Shown: positions 8,177 through 17,687, counted from the stretch's first letter. The stretch is 64,000 nt of DNA from Jiella mangrovi (GCF_017815135.1 NZ_JAGJCF010000006.1:124001-188000); one strand, 5' to 3'. Program-made: numbers and translations. Notes: generated by a model from the sequence alone, not told the origin.

Positions 8177-11100
8177 TCAATCGGCTTGTCCCATGCTGTC
8201 GGGCGGTGAAACGTCGCGCAAAGCGCTGGCGAGAAGCTCGGCGACATGGATGGCATTTCGGCCGGCGCCGTCGTGGATCTGATGGCGGCAGGACGTGCCG
8301 TCGGCGACGATCAGGGCATCCTTCGGCGCTTGGCGCACGGCCGGCAGCAGGGACGCTTCGCCCATGGCGATCGAGACGTCGATCGTCTCGGCGTCGTAGC
8401 CGAAGGCCCCCGCCATGCCGCAGCACGAGCTTTCGATGACGGTGAGATCCAGCTCGGGAATGAGCCGCAGCGCGGCCTCGATGGCCGGCATCGCGCCAAA
8501 GGCCTTCTGATGGCAATGGCCGTGCAGATAGGCCTTGCGGCCGAGGGCCTTCAGCGGCAGCTCCATGCGTCCCGCCTTCGCTTCGCGGGCGACGAACTCC
8601 TCGAACAACAGCGCGTTTGCGGCCACCATGTCGGCTTCCTCGCCGGGCACGAGCGCGGGAAATTCGTCGCGCAGGGTGAGAAGACAGGAGGGCTCCAGCC
8701 CGACGACCGTCTTGCCGGCGCGGATATGCGGCAAGAGGGCTGCGATCGTACGGCGGGCTTCCTCGCGGGCCCGGTCCGCCATGCCGCTGGCGATATAGGT
8801 CCGGCCGCAGCAAAGGGGCTGCCTGCCGGAGACGGGCCGCGCCGTCTCGACGTCGTAGCCCGCAGCGGCAAGAACCTTCACCGCCGCGCGCAGGGTCTCA
8901 GGGTCGAACCAGCGCCCGAAAGTGTCGGCGAAAAGGACGACGGCAGGGCGGGCGCGATCTTCGGCGGGTTCCTCGACCGCACGCCGCTCCGTCCGCTCGA
9001 TCCCGCGCTGACCGTTGAGCGGGTGGCGCGCGCCGGTGCTCGTATCGGCGCCGGCGCCTTCCGGGTTGAGCATGACGCCGTCGGGGGCCTGATCCTCAGA
9101 GCTGATCGGCGCGTTCGGCGTCAGTCCGTTCGTTGCCGGTCTCGGCGGACTGCCCGAAGGGGCCGGATGCGATGTGATATCGCCTTCGTGGTCCTTGAAG
9201 AAATCTCGGCGGAACGTCGGCAGCGAGCGCCTCGACGAGAAGCCGAGGAGCTTTTCGGAGAGGCGCGCCAAAGGCCCGATCCGGTCGCGCAACGAGATGA
9301 CCCCGCTCATTCGCGACGCCATCGCGGCGGTGCGCGGAAGGTTGGCGATCAGCCTGTCCTTCGCCGAATAGCCGTTCCGCTTGCCACGCTGATACAGGAC
9401 CTCGGACTTCATCTTGGCCATGTCGACGCCGGTCGGGCATTCGCGCCTGCAAGCCTTGCAGGAGACACAGAGCTTCAGCGTCTCGGCCATCCCGTCAGAA
9501 TGCAGCGCATCCGGCCCGAGCTGGCCGGAGATCGCCAGCCGCAGCGTATTGGCCCGGCCGCGCGTCACGTCCCGCTCGTTGCGGGTGACGCGATAGCTCG
9601 GGCACATGACGGCGCCCGCCGCCTTCCGGCAGGCGCCGTTGTTGTTGCACATCTCGATCGCGCCCTGGAAACCGCCGGAGGCGCCGGTCCAGGACGACCA
9701 GTCGAAGGCGGTCTTAAAGTCGTCCGCCGCATAGCCTTCCGGGTATCGCATCAGGCTGCGATCATCCATCTTCGACGCGTCGACGATCTTGCCGGGATTG
9801 AGCAGGCTGTTCGGGTCGAACGCCGTCTTCACCTCCTTGAAGGCGCCGGCGATGCGGGTGCCGAACATCGCCTCGTGAAATTCCGAGCGCACGATGCCGT
9901 CGCCGTGTTCGCCCGAATGCGAGCCCTTGTATTCGCGCACCATGGCGAAAGCCTCCTCGGCGATGGCGCGCATGGTGGCGACGTCCTGTTCCAGCTTGAC
10001 GTTGAGAACGGGGCGCACGTGCAGGCAGCCCTCCGAGGCGTGGGCATACCAGGTGCCCCGCGTGCCATGCCGCTCGAAGATCGCGGTCAGCCTGTCGGTG
10101 TAGTCGGCGAGGTGTTCGAGCGGGACGGCGCAATCCTCAACGAAGGAGACCGGCTTTCCCGCCTCCTTCATCGACATCATGATGTTGAGCCCGCTCGCCC
10201 GCAGCTCCGCGATGGCGCCCTGAAGCTTCGGGTCGCTCACCGTCACGACGCCGCCCTCATAGGCGCCGCCGCGGCCGAATCCGTAGCCGAGATCGCTCAT
10301 CACGGCTTCGAGCCGGGCGATATTTTCCGCGTTCTCGTCCGGATCGTCGGCGAATTCGGTCAGGAGCAGGGCGGCCGGACGCCCTTCGACGAAGGCTTCG
10401 AGGGTCGGCACGAATATCGGGATCTCGCGGGCGAGGCCGATCATCGTTTCGTCGACGAGTTCGACCGATGTCGGCTTCAAGGCGACGATATGCTGGGCGG
10501 CCTCCATCGCTGCTCGGAAGGTCGGGAAGTGGCAGACGCCCAGAAGCTTCGTCGTCTTGGGTAATGGTGAGAGCCTGATTTCGATCGCGGTCGAGATGCC
10601 GAGCGTGCCTTCCGAGCCGACGAGGAGATGGGCGAGATTGATCGCTTGCGATGTCTCGCCTTGGACCAGGGCGTCGAGATTATAGCCGCCGACGCGGCGC
10701 TGCACTTTCGGAAAGCGGGCGTCGATCTCGCTTGCCTCGCGGCGGCCGAGGGCGAGCATCGCCGCGACGAGATCGCGCGGCGGGTCGCGCCGCGCGTCCT
10801 GGCGCAGCTCGGCGAAACGCGCCGGCGTGCCGTCCGCCAGAATGGCGTCGATCGAAATCACGTTTTCGCGCATCGTTCCATAGCGCAGCGAGCGCGAGCC
10901 GCAGGAATTGTTGCCCGCCATGCCGCCGATCGTCGCGCGCGAGGCGGTCGAGACGTCGACGGGAAACCACAAGCCATGGGGTTTCAGCAGGCGGTTGAGG
11001 TCGTCGAGCACGATGCCGGGTTCAACGATCGCGCGACGGCCCTCCACATCGAGTTCGATCAGCCGGTTCAGATACTTCGACGTATCGACGATGAGCCCGG

Positions 11101-11350
11101 AATTGACCGTCTGTCCACATTGCGAGGTGCCGCCGCCGCGCATGGTCAGCGGAACGCCCTCCGACCGCGCGGCTTCGAGAGCGGCTGAAACGTCCTGCGC
11201 TGTCCGGGCGACGACGACGCCAGTCGGCATGATCTGGTAGATCGAGGCGTCGGTCGCGTATCGACCTCTGGTAAACCGGTCGAAAAGCACCTCGCCGGCG
11301 ATCTCTTTTTGCAAGCGGCGTTCGAGCCCCGGACGCAGACGTTCCGACAT
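8177..11350 (-). CDS. FAD-linked oxidase fused to 4Fe-4S and CCG domains (2-hydroxyacid dehydrogenase, YdiJ-like)
   Basis: About 1057 residues. Domain order: FAD-binding PCMH domain (MRGGGTSQCGQT near residue 70, then ASRATIGGMAGNNSCGSRSL), FAD-oxidase C-terminal domain, a 4Fe-4S ferredoxin-like domain (CVSCKACRRECPTG plus an upstream CNNNGACRKAAG), and two cysteine-rich CCG segments (PLCCGRTYIASG and SSCCGMAGAFGYD). This is the architecture of GlcD/GlcF-type fusions such as YdiJ, which oxidise D-2-hydroxyacids and pass electrons to the respiratory chain. A Pro/Gly/Ser-rich stretch of about 80 residues separates the Fe-S and CCG parts and looks like an insertion. The ATG at 11350 follows GGGAGGG with good spacing; an upstream extension is possible but unsupported. 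The gene is divergent from the aminotransferase-TRAP operon. Confidence 0.9.
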   Translation of the reverse strand: MSERLRPGLERRLQKEIAGEVLFDRFTRGRYATDASIYQIMPTGVVVARTAQDVSAALEAARSEGVPLTMRGGGTSQCGQTVNSGLIVDTSKYLNRLIELDVEGRRAIVEPGIVLDDLNRLLKPHGLWFPVDVSTASRATIGGMAGNNSCGSRSLRYGTMRENVISIDAILADGTPARFAELRQDARRDPPRDLVAAMLALGRREASEIDARFPKVQRRVGGYNLDALVQGETSQAINLAHLLVGSEGTLGISTAIEIRLSPLPKTTKLLGVCHFPTFRAAMEAAQHIVALKPTSVELVDETMIGLAREIPIFVPTLEAFVEGRPAALLLTEFADDPDENAENIARLEAVMSDLGYGFGRGGAYEGGVVTVSDPKLQGAIAELRASGLNIMMSMKEAGKPVSFVEDCAVPLEHLADYTDRLTAIFERHGTRGTWYAHASEGCLHVRPVLNVKLEQDVATMRAIAEEAFAMVREYKGSHSGEHGDGIVRSEFHEAMFGTRIAGAFKEVKTAFDPNSLLNPGKIVDASKMDDRSLMRYPEGYAADDFKTAFDWSSWTGASGGFQGAIEMCNNNGACRKAAGAVMCPSYRVTRNERDVTRGRANTLRLAISGQLGPDALHSDGMAETLKLCVSCKACRRECPTGVDMAKMKSEVLYQRGKRNGYSAKDRLIANLPRTAAMASRMSGVISLRDRIGPLARLSEKLLGFSSRRSLPTFRRDFFKDHEGDITSHPAPSGSPPRPATNGLTPNAPISSEDQAPDGVMLNPEGAGADTSTGARHPLNGQRGIERTERRAVEEPAEDRARPAVVLFADTFGRWFDPETLRAAVKVLAAAGYDVETARPVSGRQPLCCGRTYIASGMADRAREEARRTIAALLPHIRAGKTVVGLEPSCLLTLRDEFPALVPGEEADMVAANALLFEEFVAREAKAGRMELPLKALGRKAYLHGHCHQKAFGAMPAIEAALRLIPELDLTVIESSCCGMAGAFGYDAETIDVSIAMGEASLLPAVRQAPKDALIVADGTSCRHQIHDGAGRNAIHVAELLASALRDVSPPDSMGQAD

Positions 11351-11507
11351 CGTTGGTTTCCCTCCCACGGGTTTATTTTTGTCGGTGGCTTGACTGAATA
11401 ATGAATTCATAATCCACTTGAAGCCGAAATTCAGCAAGCCGACAAGAGCATGCGACGAAAAGCGGGACGCTGGACCAGGCGTTTCGAGGTCAGGGGAGAC
11501 GCATCGG
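11351..11507. promoter_or_regulatory. Divergent promoter region with AT-rich dyad
   Basis: 157 bp separate the divergently transcribed FAD/Fe-S dehydrogenase and the serine-glyoxylate aminotransferase operon, so both promoters should lie here. The region is locally AT-rich around 11370-11412 and contains the perfect palindrome ATGAATTCAT at 11401-11410. That is a plausible operator for the nearby GntR regulator, but only a guess from position and symmetry. Confidence 0.4.
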
Positions 11508-12704
11508 GTGAGCTATCAGGCCGGACGCCATTTTCTGCAGATTCCGGGGCCGACCAATGTGCCGGACCGGGTGCTGCGGGCCATCGACATGCCGACGATG
11601 GACCATCGCGGGCCACGCTTTCAGGAGATGGCGAGCCGCGTTCTCGACGGTATCCGCACCATCTTCAAGACCAAGAACCCGGTGGTCATCTATCCGGCCT
11701 CGGGTACCGGCGCATGGGAGGCGGCGCTGGTCAACACGCTGTCTCCCGGCGATCTCTGCCTGATGTACGAGACCGGCCATTTCGCCAGCCTCTGGCAGAA
11801 GCTCGCCGAGCGGCTGGGCCTGCGCACCGAGTTCATCGCCGGCGACTGGCGGCACGGCGCCGATGCGGCGGCGATCGGCGAGAGGCTGAAGGCCGATACC
11901 GGGCACGAGATCAAGGCGGTCTGCGTCGTCCATAACGAGACATCGACCGGCTGCGTGTCGCCGATCGCAGAGGTGCGCGTCGCGATCGATGCGGCCGATC
12001 ATCCGGCGCTGCTTCTCGTCGACACGATCTCCTCGCTCGGCTCGATCGATTATCGCCATGACGAATGGGGCGTCGACGTCACCGTCGGCGGCTCGCAGAA
12101 GGGCCTGATGCTGCCGCCCGGCCTGTCCTTCAACGCGATATCCGACAAGGCCATCGCCGCGCAGAAGTCGGCGAAACTGCCGCGCTCCTACTGGGCGTGG
12201 GACGAGATGCTGGCGGCCAACGCCAACGGCTTCTTCACCTATACGCCGGCGACCAACCTGCTCTACGGCCTCGATGCGGCGATCGAAATGCTGCACGAGG
12301 AAGGTCTCGACAACGTCTTTGCCCGCCACCAGCGCCATGCCGCCGCAACGCGCGCGGCCGTCGAGGCGTGGGGGCTGGAGATTCTCTGTGCCGAGCCGAG
12401 CCACCATTCCGGCGCGCTGACGGCGGTGATGATGCCGGGTGGCAAGGGTGCGGACGCCCTGCGCAAGGTCATTCTCGAACGCTTCGACATGTCGCTCGGG
12501 GCCGGCCTTTCGAAGGTCGCGGACAAGATCTTCCGCATCGGCCATCTCGGCGACTTCAACGATCTGACCCTCATCGGCACGTTGGGAGGCGTGGAAATGG
12601 GGCTGAAGGCCGCTGGCGTCGCCCATCGGAAGGGCGGCGTCGATGCGGCCATGGCCGTCCTCGAAGGATCTGGCGCGAGCCAGGCCCGGCAGGCGGCGGA
12701 ATAA
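11508..12704 (+). CDS. Serine--glyoxylate aminotransferase family protein
   Basis: A 398-residue fold-type I PLP enzyme of the class V aminotransferase group. It shows the family N-terminus FLQIPGPTNVP, MDHRGPRFQEM, the cofactor phosphate region YPASGTGAWEAA, VHNETSTG, the VDTISSLG aspartate and the PLP lysine in GGSQKGLM (K198). Relatives transfer the amino group of serine to glyoxylate, giving hydroxypyruvate and glycine. The GTG start follows GGGGAGA at about 8-9 bases; an upstream ATG at 11418 would run back into the divergent promoter. It heads the operon with the TRAP transporter and acyl-CoA genes, where it could recycle glyoxylate made by the neighbouring 2-hydroxyacid dehydrogenase. 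Confidence 0.9.
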   Translation: MSYQAGRHFLQIPGPTNVPDRVLRAIDMPTMDHRGPRFQEMASRVLDGIRTIFKTKNPVVIYPASGTGAWEAALVNTLSPGDLCLMYETGHFASLWQKLAERLGLRTEFIAGDWRHGADAAAIGERLKADTGHEIKAVCVVHNETSTGCVSPIAEVRVAIDAADHPALLLVDTISSLGSIDYRHDEWGVDVTVGGSQKGLMLPPGLSFNAISDKAIAAQKSAKLPRSYWAWDEMLAANANGFFTYTPATNLLYGLDAAIEMLHEEGLDNVFARHQRHAAATRAAVEAWGLEILCAEPSHHSGALTAVMMPGGKGADALRKVILERFDMSLGAGLSKVADKIFRIGHLGDFNDLTLIGTLGGVEMGLKAAGVAHRKGGVDAAMAVLEGSGASQARQAAE

Positions 12705-12785
12705 GGAGAGACTGCAGGGCCCAGCGGGGCCAAAGGGCGGCGGAGGAGCCGCTTTCATCGAAGACAACACTGGGAGGTGAAATCG

Positions 12786-13757
12786 ATGTTCTTTCGCAAA
12801 CTCATGCTCGGCGCAGCCGCCGTCGGACTGCTCGGCTCGTCCGCATCGGCGCAGCAGGTTCTGAAACTCGGCCATGTCGGCGACCCCGGCTCGCTCTACG
12901 AGGCCACGGCCAACAACTTCGCCGAATGCGTCAACGCCACCGGCAAGGCCAGCGTCGAGACCTACGGCTCCTCGCAGCTCGGCTCCGACGAGGAGATGCT
13001 GCAGAAGCTGAAACTCGGGCAGATCGCCTTCTCGCTGCCGTCCTCGATCATGAGCTCGGTCTCGCCGACCTTCGGCGTCTTCGAGATGCCCTATCTGATC
13101 CAGGACCGCGACCACATGCGCAAGGTGCGCGACGAGATGCGCGACACCTTTGTCAATGCCGCCAGCGACAAGGGCTACCAGATCCTCGGCTTCTGGGAGA
13201 ACGGCTTTCGCAACATCACCAACAATGTTCGACCGATCAACGTGCCGGCGGACCTCGAGGGCATCAAGCTGCGCACGCCCAAGGGCGAATGGCGGGTGAA
13301 GATGTTCCAGAGCTATGGCGCCAATCCGACGCCGATGTCGTTCTCCGAGGTCTTCACCGCGCTGAAGACCGGCGTCATCGACGGCCAGGAAAACCCGCTG
13401 GCCCAGATCTATTCCGGCAAGTTCCAGGAAGTGCAGAAATACCTCTCCATGACCGGCCACGTCTATTCGCCGGCCTTCCTCGTCACGTCCTCGCGCAACT
13501 GGAATTCCTGGGACGACGAGGTGAAGACGGCGGTTCAGGACTGCGCCACCAAGGCCAGCGATTTCGCCTATGAGACCTCCGCCAAGATGGATCAGGACCT
13601 CGTCGGCAAGATCGAGGCAGCGGGCACCGTCATGAACGAAGCCGACAAGCAGGCCTTCATCGACGCGTCGAAGCCGATCTACGAAGAGTTCGGGACCGAA
13701 GTCGAAGGCGGCCAGAAGCTGATCGACGACATCCAGGCCCTCGCTTCGGGCGCCTGA
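12786..13757 (+). CDS. dctP: TRAP transporter solute-binding protein (DctP family)
   Basis: A 323-residue periplasmic binding protein. The signal peptide spans about residues 1-20 and ends ...SSASAQQ. Family features include LKLGHVGDPGSLYEATANNF, YGSSQLGSDEEML, the conserved RNITNN and IKLRTP segments and GQENPLAQIYSGKFQEVQKYL. It should capture an organic acid and deliver it to the DctQM membrane pair. The ATG at 12786 is preceded by GGGAGGTGA; an in-frame GTG within that ribosome-binding site is not the start. A GC hairpin directly follows the gene. The ligand is unknown; TRAP systems usually carry carboxylates. Confidence 0.92.
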   Translation: MFFRKLMLGAAAVGLLGSSASAQQVLKLGHVGDPGSLYEATANNFAECVNATGKASVETYGSSQLGSDEEMLQKLKLGQIAFSLPSSIMSSVSPTFGVFEMPYLIQDRDHMRKVRDEMRDTFVNAASDKGYQILGFWENGFRNITNNVRPINVPADLEGIKLRTPKGEWRVKMFQSYGANPTPMSFSEVFTALKTGVIDGQENPLAQIYSGKFQEVQKYLSMTGHVYSPAFLVTSSRNWNSWDDEVKTAVQDCATKASDFAYETSAKMDQDLVGKIEAAGTVMNEADKQAFIDASKPIYEEFGTEVEGGQKLIDDIQALASGA

Positions 13758-13772
13758 CCCATCATCCCATGC

Positions 13773-13794
13773 GGGCCGGCGATTGAGCCGGCCT
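13773..13794 (+). promoter_or_regulatory. Stem-loop between dctP and dctQ
   Basis: GGCCGGC, a 6-base loop GATTGA and GCCGGCC form a perfect 7-bp stem 16 bp after the dctP stop. There is no T-run, so it is more likely an mRNA-stabilising or partial-attenuation structure than a full terminator. It would let the binding protein be made in excess over the permeases. Confidence 0.6.
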
Positions 13795-13851
13795 GCCTCT
13801 CCACAGTTCGAACGGCAGCGGCTCTCCTTTTCCGGGGGCAAGGAGGCTGGG

Positions 13852-14400
13852 GTGCGCCAAGCGGCGAAGATACTGGGCGAATTTCTGACCTGGCTGGTCA
13901 TCGGACTGATGGTCGTCCTGACCGCGATCGTCGTGGTGGCGGTGGTCTACCGCAAGCTGGGCGCGTCCTTGTCCTGGTATGACGAGATCGCGTCCATCCT
14001 GCTCGCCTGGATCACCTATTACGGCGCCGCGCTCGCCGCGCTGAAGCGCGGCCATATCGGCTTCGACGACGTGCTCCTGGCGCTGCCCATTCCGGCCCGC
14101 AAGATCGCGGTCATCATTGCGGAAGCGCTCGTCGTCCTGTTCTTCGTGCTTTTGGCCTGGTCGGGTTACACCGTTCTGACGATCCTTCAGGGCGAAAGCC
14201 TCGTCAGCCTGACCTGGGTTCCGGTGTCGGTTACCCAGTCGGTCATTCCGATCGGCGCCGTCCTGTTCATCATCTGCGAGATCTTGAGCCTTCCCGATTA
14301 CTGGCGCGACATCATGGCCGGCCGCTCGACCGAGCACGCGGTGATGGCGGATGGGGCGACGCCGGAGAGCCATTCGTCAAATGGGGGCAGCGTTCGATGA
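13852..14400 (+). CDS. dctQ: TRAP transporter small permease (DctQ family)
   Basis: A 182-residue inner-membrane protein with four hydrophobic segments, the usual DctQ topology. The motif LGASLSWYDEIASILLAWITYYGAA is the family signature: the W-x-x-E region followed by a transmembrane helix and LKRGHIGFD. The GTG start at 13852 is preceded by AAGGAGG with ideal spacing. An upstream TTG at 13783 would sit inside the dctP-dctQ hairpin and is rejected. The gene overlaps the large permease by 4 bp (ATGA), implying translational coupling. Confidence 0.9.
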   Translation: MRQAAKILGEFLTWLVIGLMVVLTAIVVVAVVYRKLGASLSWYDEIASILLAWITYYGAALAALKRGHIGFDDVLLALPIPARKIAVIIAEALVVLFFVLLAWSGYTVLTILQGESLVSLTWVPVSVTQSVIPIGAVLFIICEILSLPDYWRDIMAGRSTEHAVMADGATPESHSSNGGSVR

Positions 14401-15674
14401 TCCTTACCATGTTCCTCGCGCTCGTCGTGATGGTCTCGATCAATGTGCCGATCGCCATCGCACTGGCCCTTGCCGCCGTCCTTGCGATCACGCTGACGGA
14501 CGGAAGCGGCGCGCTCGTCGGCATTGCGCTCGAAATGTATGCCGGGGCGAAATCCTTCTCGCTGATCGCGATCCCGATGTTCGTTCTCGCCGGCGCGATC
14601 ATGAACGCCACCGGCATCACAAGGCGTCTGATCGCCTTCGTGACCGCGATCATCGGCTTCATCCGTGGCGGCCTTGCGATGGTCAATGTCGGCGTTTCGC
14701 TGTTCTTCGCCGAGATTTCCGGCTCGGCGGTCGCCGACGTCGCGGCCATGGGCTCGATCATCATCCCCGAAATGAAGCGTCGCGGATATCCCGCGCCCTT
14801 CGCGGCGGCGATCACCTCGTCGTCGGCGTCGCTGGCGATCATCATCCCGCCGTCGATCCCGATGATCCTCTATGGTGTCTCCTCCGGCGCCAGCATCGAG
14901 GAGCTCTTCGTCGCGGGCGTCGTGCCGGGGCTGCTCGGCGCCGCTGGGCTGATGGGAACGGCCTATTACTACGCAATCAAATACAACTGGCCGACCGAGG
15001 ACGCCTTCAATCTGAAGCAGCTTCGCGCGACCTTCATGGACGCGCTGCCGACATTCGCGCTACCGGTGATCATTCTCGGCGGCATCTTCGGCGGGTTCAT
15101 GACGGCGACGGAAGCCGCCGGCATCGCCGTCATCGCCGCAATCCTCATCGGGCTGTGGTACCGGGAGATCAATTGGGCGCAGCTGAAGGAAGCGATGCTG
15201 GATGGCGGCATCCAGACGGCCGTCGTCATGCTCCTGGTCGCGACCTCCGTCCTGATGGGCTCGTATCTGACGACCGCCCGCGTTCCCCAGGAGATCGCGG
15301 CGGCGATTCTCGATCTGACCAGCAATCAGTATCTGATCCTTCTGATCCTCAACATCTTCTTCCTGATCATCGGCTTCTTTCTCCATTCGGCCGCGGCGAT
15401 CATTCTCGTCGTCCCCATCATCACGCCGCTGATCCAGCAGGCGGGCATCGACCCGGTCCATTTCGGCCTGGTGGTCACGCTCAATCTGGCGATCGGCCAG
15501 CAGACCCCGCCGGTCGCCTCGGTGCTGATCACCGCCTGTTCGATCGCCAAGGCCAATATCTGGGAGGTCACGAAGTGGAACCTGCCCTTGATCGGCGTGC
15601 TACTCTTCGTCCTCATCCTCAGCACCTATGTGCCGGCAGTTCCGATGTTCCTCGTCGATTATTTCTACAGGTAG
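14397..15674 (+). CDS. dctM: TRAP transporter large permease (DctM family)
   Basis: A 425-residue protein with about a dozen hydrophobic helices. Signature stretches include SLIAIPMFVLAGAIMNATGI, FFAEISGSAVADVAAMGSI, the IIIPPSIPMILYG loop and NLAIGQQTPPVASVL near the C-terminus, all typical of the TRAP ion-transporter domain (sodium-driven in characterised members). With DctP and DctQ it forms a complete secondary uptake system. The start overlaps the dctQ stop, and the next gene starts 4 bp after its stop, so this is one tight operon. Confidence 0.93.
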   Translation: MILTMFLALVVMVSINVPIAIALALAAVLAITLTDGSGALVGIALEMYAGAKSFSLIAIPMFVLAGAIMNATGITRRLIAFVTAIIGFIRGGLAMVNVGVSLFFAEISGSAVADVAAMGSIIIPEMKRRGYPAPFAAAITSSSASLAIIIPPSIPMILYGVSSGASIEELFVAGVVPGLLGAAGLMGTAYYYAIKYNWPTEDAFNLKQLRATFMDALPTFALPVIILGGIFGGFMTATEAAGIAVIAAILIGLWYREINWAQLKEAMLDGGIQTAVVMLLVATSVLMGSYLTTARVPQEIAAAILDLTSNQYLILLILNIFFLIIGFFLHSAAAIILVVPIITPLIQQAGIDPVHFGLVVTLNLAIGQQTPPVASVLITACSIAKANIWEVTKWNLPLIGVLLFVLILSTYVPAVPMFLVDYFYR

Positions 15675-15678
15675 GCCC

Positions 15679-16461
15679 ATGTCCGACAGCGAACTCCTCT
15701 ACGAGATCAGGGACGGCGTCGGCTGGGTGACGCTGAACCGGCCGCAGGCCCGCAACGCCCTGACCTTCGCGATGTATGAGGGCCTTGCCGAAATCTGCCG
15801 CGACGTTCCGACCGATGGCTCGGTGAAATGTCTCGTCGTCATCGGCGCCGGCGATAAGGCGTTCGCCGCCGGCACGGACATGACCCAGTTCCGCGGCTTT
15901 GCGAACGAACAGGACGCGCTCGACTACGAGCACAAGATGGATGTGGTTCTGGGCGCGATCGAAGCCTGCCGCGTGCCGACCATCGCGGCGATCTCGCGGG
16001 CCTGCACGGGCGGCGGCGCCGGCATCGCGGCGGCCTGCGACATCCGCATCGCGACGGCGGATCTGAAATTCGGCTTTCCGATCGCCCGCACGCTCGGCAA
16101 TTGCCTGTCGATCGCCAATCTGTCCCGGCTGTCGCAGCTGATGGGCTATGGCCGGGTCAAGGAGATTATCTTCACGGCCCGGCTCGTCGGGGCCGAGGAA
16201 GCCAAGGCCGTGGGGCTGATTTCGGAGATCGTCGAGGATCACGCCGCGCTCGTCGCCAGAGCCGGCGAACTGGCCGAAACCCTCAAAGGCCACGCGCCGA
16301 TCACCCTGCGCATGACGAAGGAAGCGCTTCGCCGCCTCAGGGTCGATGGCGCCAGGGCCGACGACCGCGACCTCATCGTCAAGGCGTATATGAGCGAGGA
16401 CTTCAAGGAGGGCATCGAGGCCTTTCTCGGCAAGCGCAAACCCGAATGGAAGGACCGGTAA
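15679..16461 (+). CDS. Enoyl-CoA hydratase/isomerase family protein
   Basis: A 260-residue crotonase-fold protein. Visible features are VGWVTLNRPQARNAL, the first oxyanion-hole segment AFAAGTDMTQF, and the second ACTGGGAGIAAACDIRIA, followed by IARTLGNCLS. Crotonase-fold enzymes hydrate, isomerise or cleave acyl-CoA thioesters. The GTDMTQF segment carries no obvious catalytic glutamate, and the second usual position falls in the IARTLGN region, so the exact reaction is open. The ATG at 15679 follows AGGT with correct spacing, 4 bp after dctM. With the next gene it implies that the imported compound is handled as a CoA ester. Confidence 0.88.
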   Translation: MSDSELLYEIRDGVGWVTLNRPQARNALTFAMYEGLAEICRDVPTDGSVKCLVVIGAGDKAFAAGTDMTQFRGFANEQDALDYEHKMDVVLGAIEACRVPTIAAISRACTGGGAGIAAACDIRIATADLKFGFPIARTLGNCLSIANLSRLSQLMGYGRVKEIIFTARLVGAEEAKAVGLISEIVEDHAALVARAGELAETLKGHAPITLRMTKEALRRLRVDGARADDRDLIVKAYMSEDFKEGIEAFLGKRKPEWKDR

Positions 16462-16463
16462 CG

Positions 16464-17687
16464 ATGGCCGCAGCATTCGGACCCCTTGCCGGCATGAAGG
16501 TGGTCGAGCTCGCCCACATCATGGCAGGGCCCGTCTGCGGCATGTTCCTCGCCGACATGGGCGCCGACGTGGTGAAGGTGGAAAAGCCCGAGGGCGACGA
16601 TACGCGAAGGTTTCTGCCGCCCGACATCAACGGCGAATCCGCGGCCTACATGATGATGAACCGCAACAAGCGCGGTCTCGTCCTCGATTTGAAGAGCGAT
16701 GCCGGCAGGACGGCGCTGCGGCGCATGCTGGACACGGCCGACGTGGTCATCGAGAACTATCGCATGGGAACGATGGAGAAGCTCGGCCTCGGCTATGAGG
16801 AGCTGAGAAAGACCAATCCCGGCTTGATCTATTGCGAGATTTCCGGCTTCGGCCGGACCGGGCCCTATGCCACGCGCGGGGGCTTCGACCTCATCGCCCA
16901 AGGGATGAGCGGCCTGATGTCGATCACCGGCGAGGGGCCGGGCCGCCCGCCGGTGAAATCCGGCGCGCCGGTATCCGACATAACGGCCGGTATCCTCGGC
17001 GCCCTCGGCTGCGCCTCGGCCTATGCGAACAAGCTGAAGACCGGGGAGGGGCAGAGGGTCGATACTTCCCTGTTCGAAGCCGGCATCACCCACACCTACT
17101 GGCAATCCGCGATCACCTTTGCGACAGGGACCTCGCCTGGCCCGCTCGGCTCCGCCCATCCTCTGAACGCGCCCTATCAGGCATTCCGGACGAGCGACGG
17201 CTGGATCAATCTCGGCGCGGCGAACCAGAAGAACTTCGAGCGGATGCTTCAGGTCATCGGCGCGGAGGAACTCGCTGAGGATCCGCGCTTTGCGACCAAT
17301 CATGGCCGAATGGCCAATCTTCCGGCGCTCGAGGCGATCCTCAACCAGTACTTTTTCAAGGACACGTCAAAGGCCTGGCTCGCCCGGCTGGAAGAGGCGG
17401 GTGTTCCCGCCGGCCCGGTACTCGATATCGGCGAAATGCACGAGGACCCACAGGCGCTGGCGCGGGGCATGATCGTCGAGACCGATCATCCGGTCGCCGG
17501 GACGGTGAAGGCCATCGGCCTGCCGATCAAGTTTTCCCAGACGCCGGGAGAGATCGTCAGGCCGGCGCCGCTTCTGGGCGAGCACAGCCGGGAGATTTTG
17601 CGGGAGGCCGGGTTTTCGCAGGAGGAAATCGCCGCCATGGTGGAGAGCGGCGCCGTTCGCGTGCCGCAACAGGACGCAGAGAGGTGA
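16464..17687 (+). CDS. CaiB/BaiF (class III) CoA-transferase
   Basis: A 407-residue family III CoA-transferase. The N-terminus LAGMKVVELAHIMAGPVCGM is diagnostic, followed by DMGADVVKVEKPEGDD, the MMNRNKRGLVLDL segment, and the catalytic aspartate in VSDITAGILGA (D172). These enzymes move CoA between carboxylic acids as interlocked dimers. The gene begins 2 bp after the hydratase stop and its end overlaps the next start by 4 bp. It would activate the imported acid, or an oxidised product, to a CoA thioester for the adjacent crotonase-fold enzyme. Confidence 0.93.
   Translation: MAAAFGPLAGMKVVELAHIMAGPVCGMFLADMGADVVKVEKPEGDDTRRFLPPDINGESAAYMMMNRNKRGLVLDLKSDAGRTALRRMLDTADVVIENYRMGTMEKLGLGYEELRKTNPGLIYCEISGFGRTGPYATRGGFDLIAQGMSGLMSITGEGPGRPPVKSGAPVSDITAGILGALGCASAYANKLKTGEGQRVDTSLFEAGITHTYWQSAITFATGTSPGPLGSAHPLNAPYQAFRTSDGWINLGAANQKNFERMLQVIGAEELAEDPRFATNHGRMANLPALEAILNQYFFKDTSKAWLARLEEAGVPAGPVLDIGEMHEDPQALARGMIVETDHPVAGTVKAIGLPIKFSQTPGEIVRPAPLLGEHSREILREAGFSQEEIAAMVESGAVRVPQQDAER

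Noticed and set aside
8246-10564. 772-codon rightward frame opposite the FAD/Fe-S dehydrogenase
   Set aside because: It is an Arg/Gly/Ala-rich shadow of a clear gene with complete domains on the other strand.
11490-13901. 803-codon leftward frame across the aminotransferase and dctP
   Set aside because: It opposes two well-defined genes and has no recognisable domain; high GC keeps this frame open.
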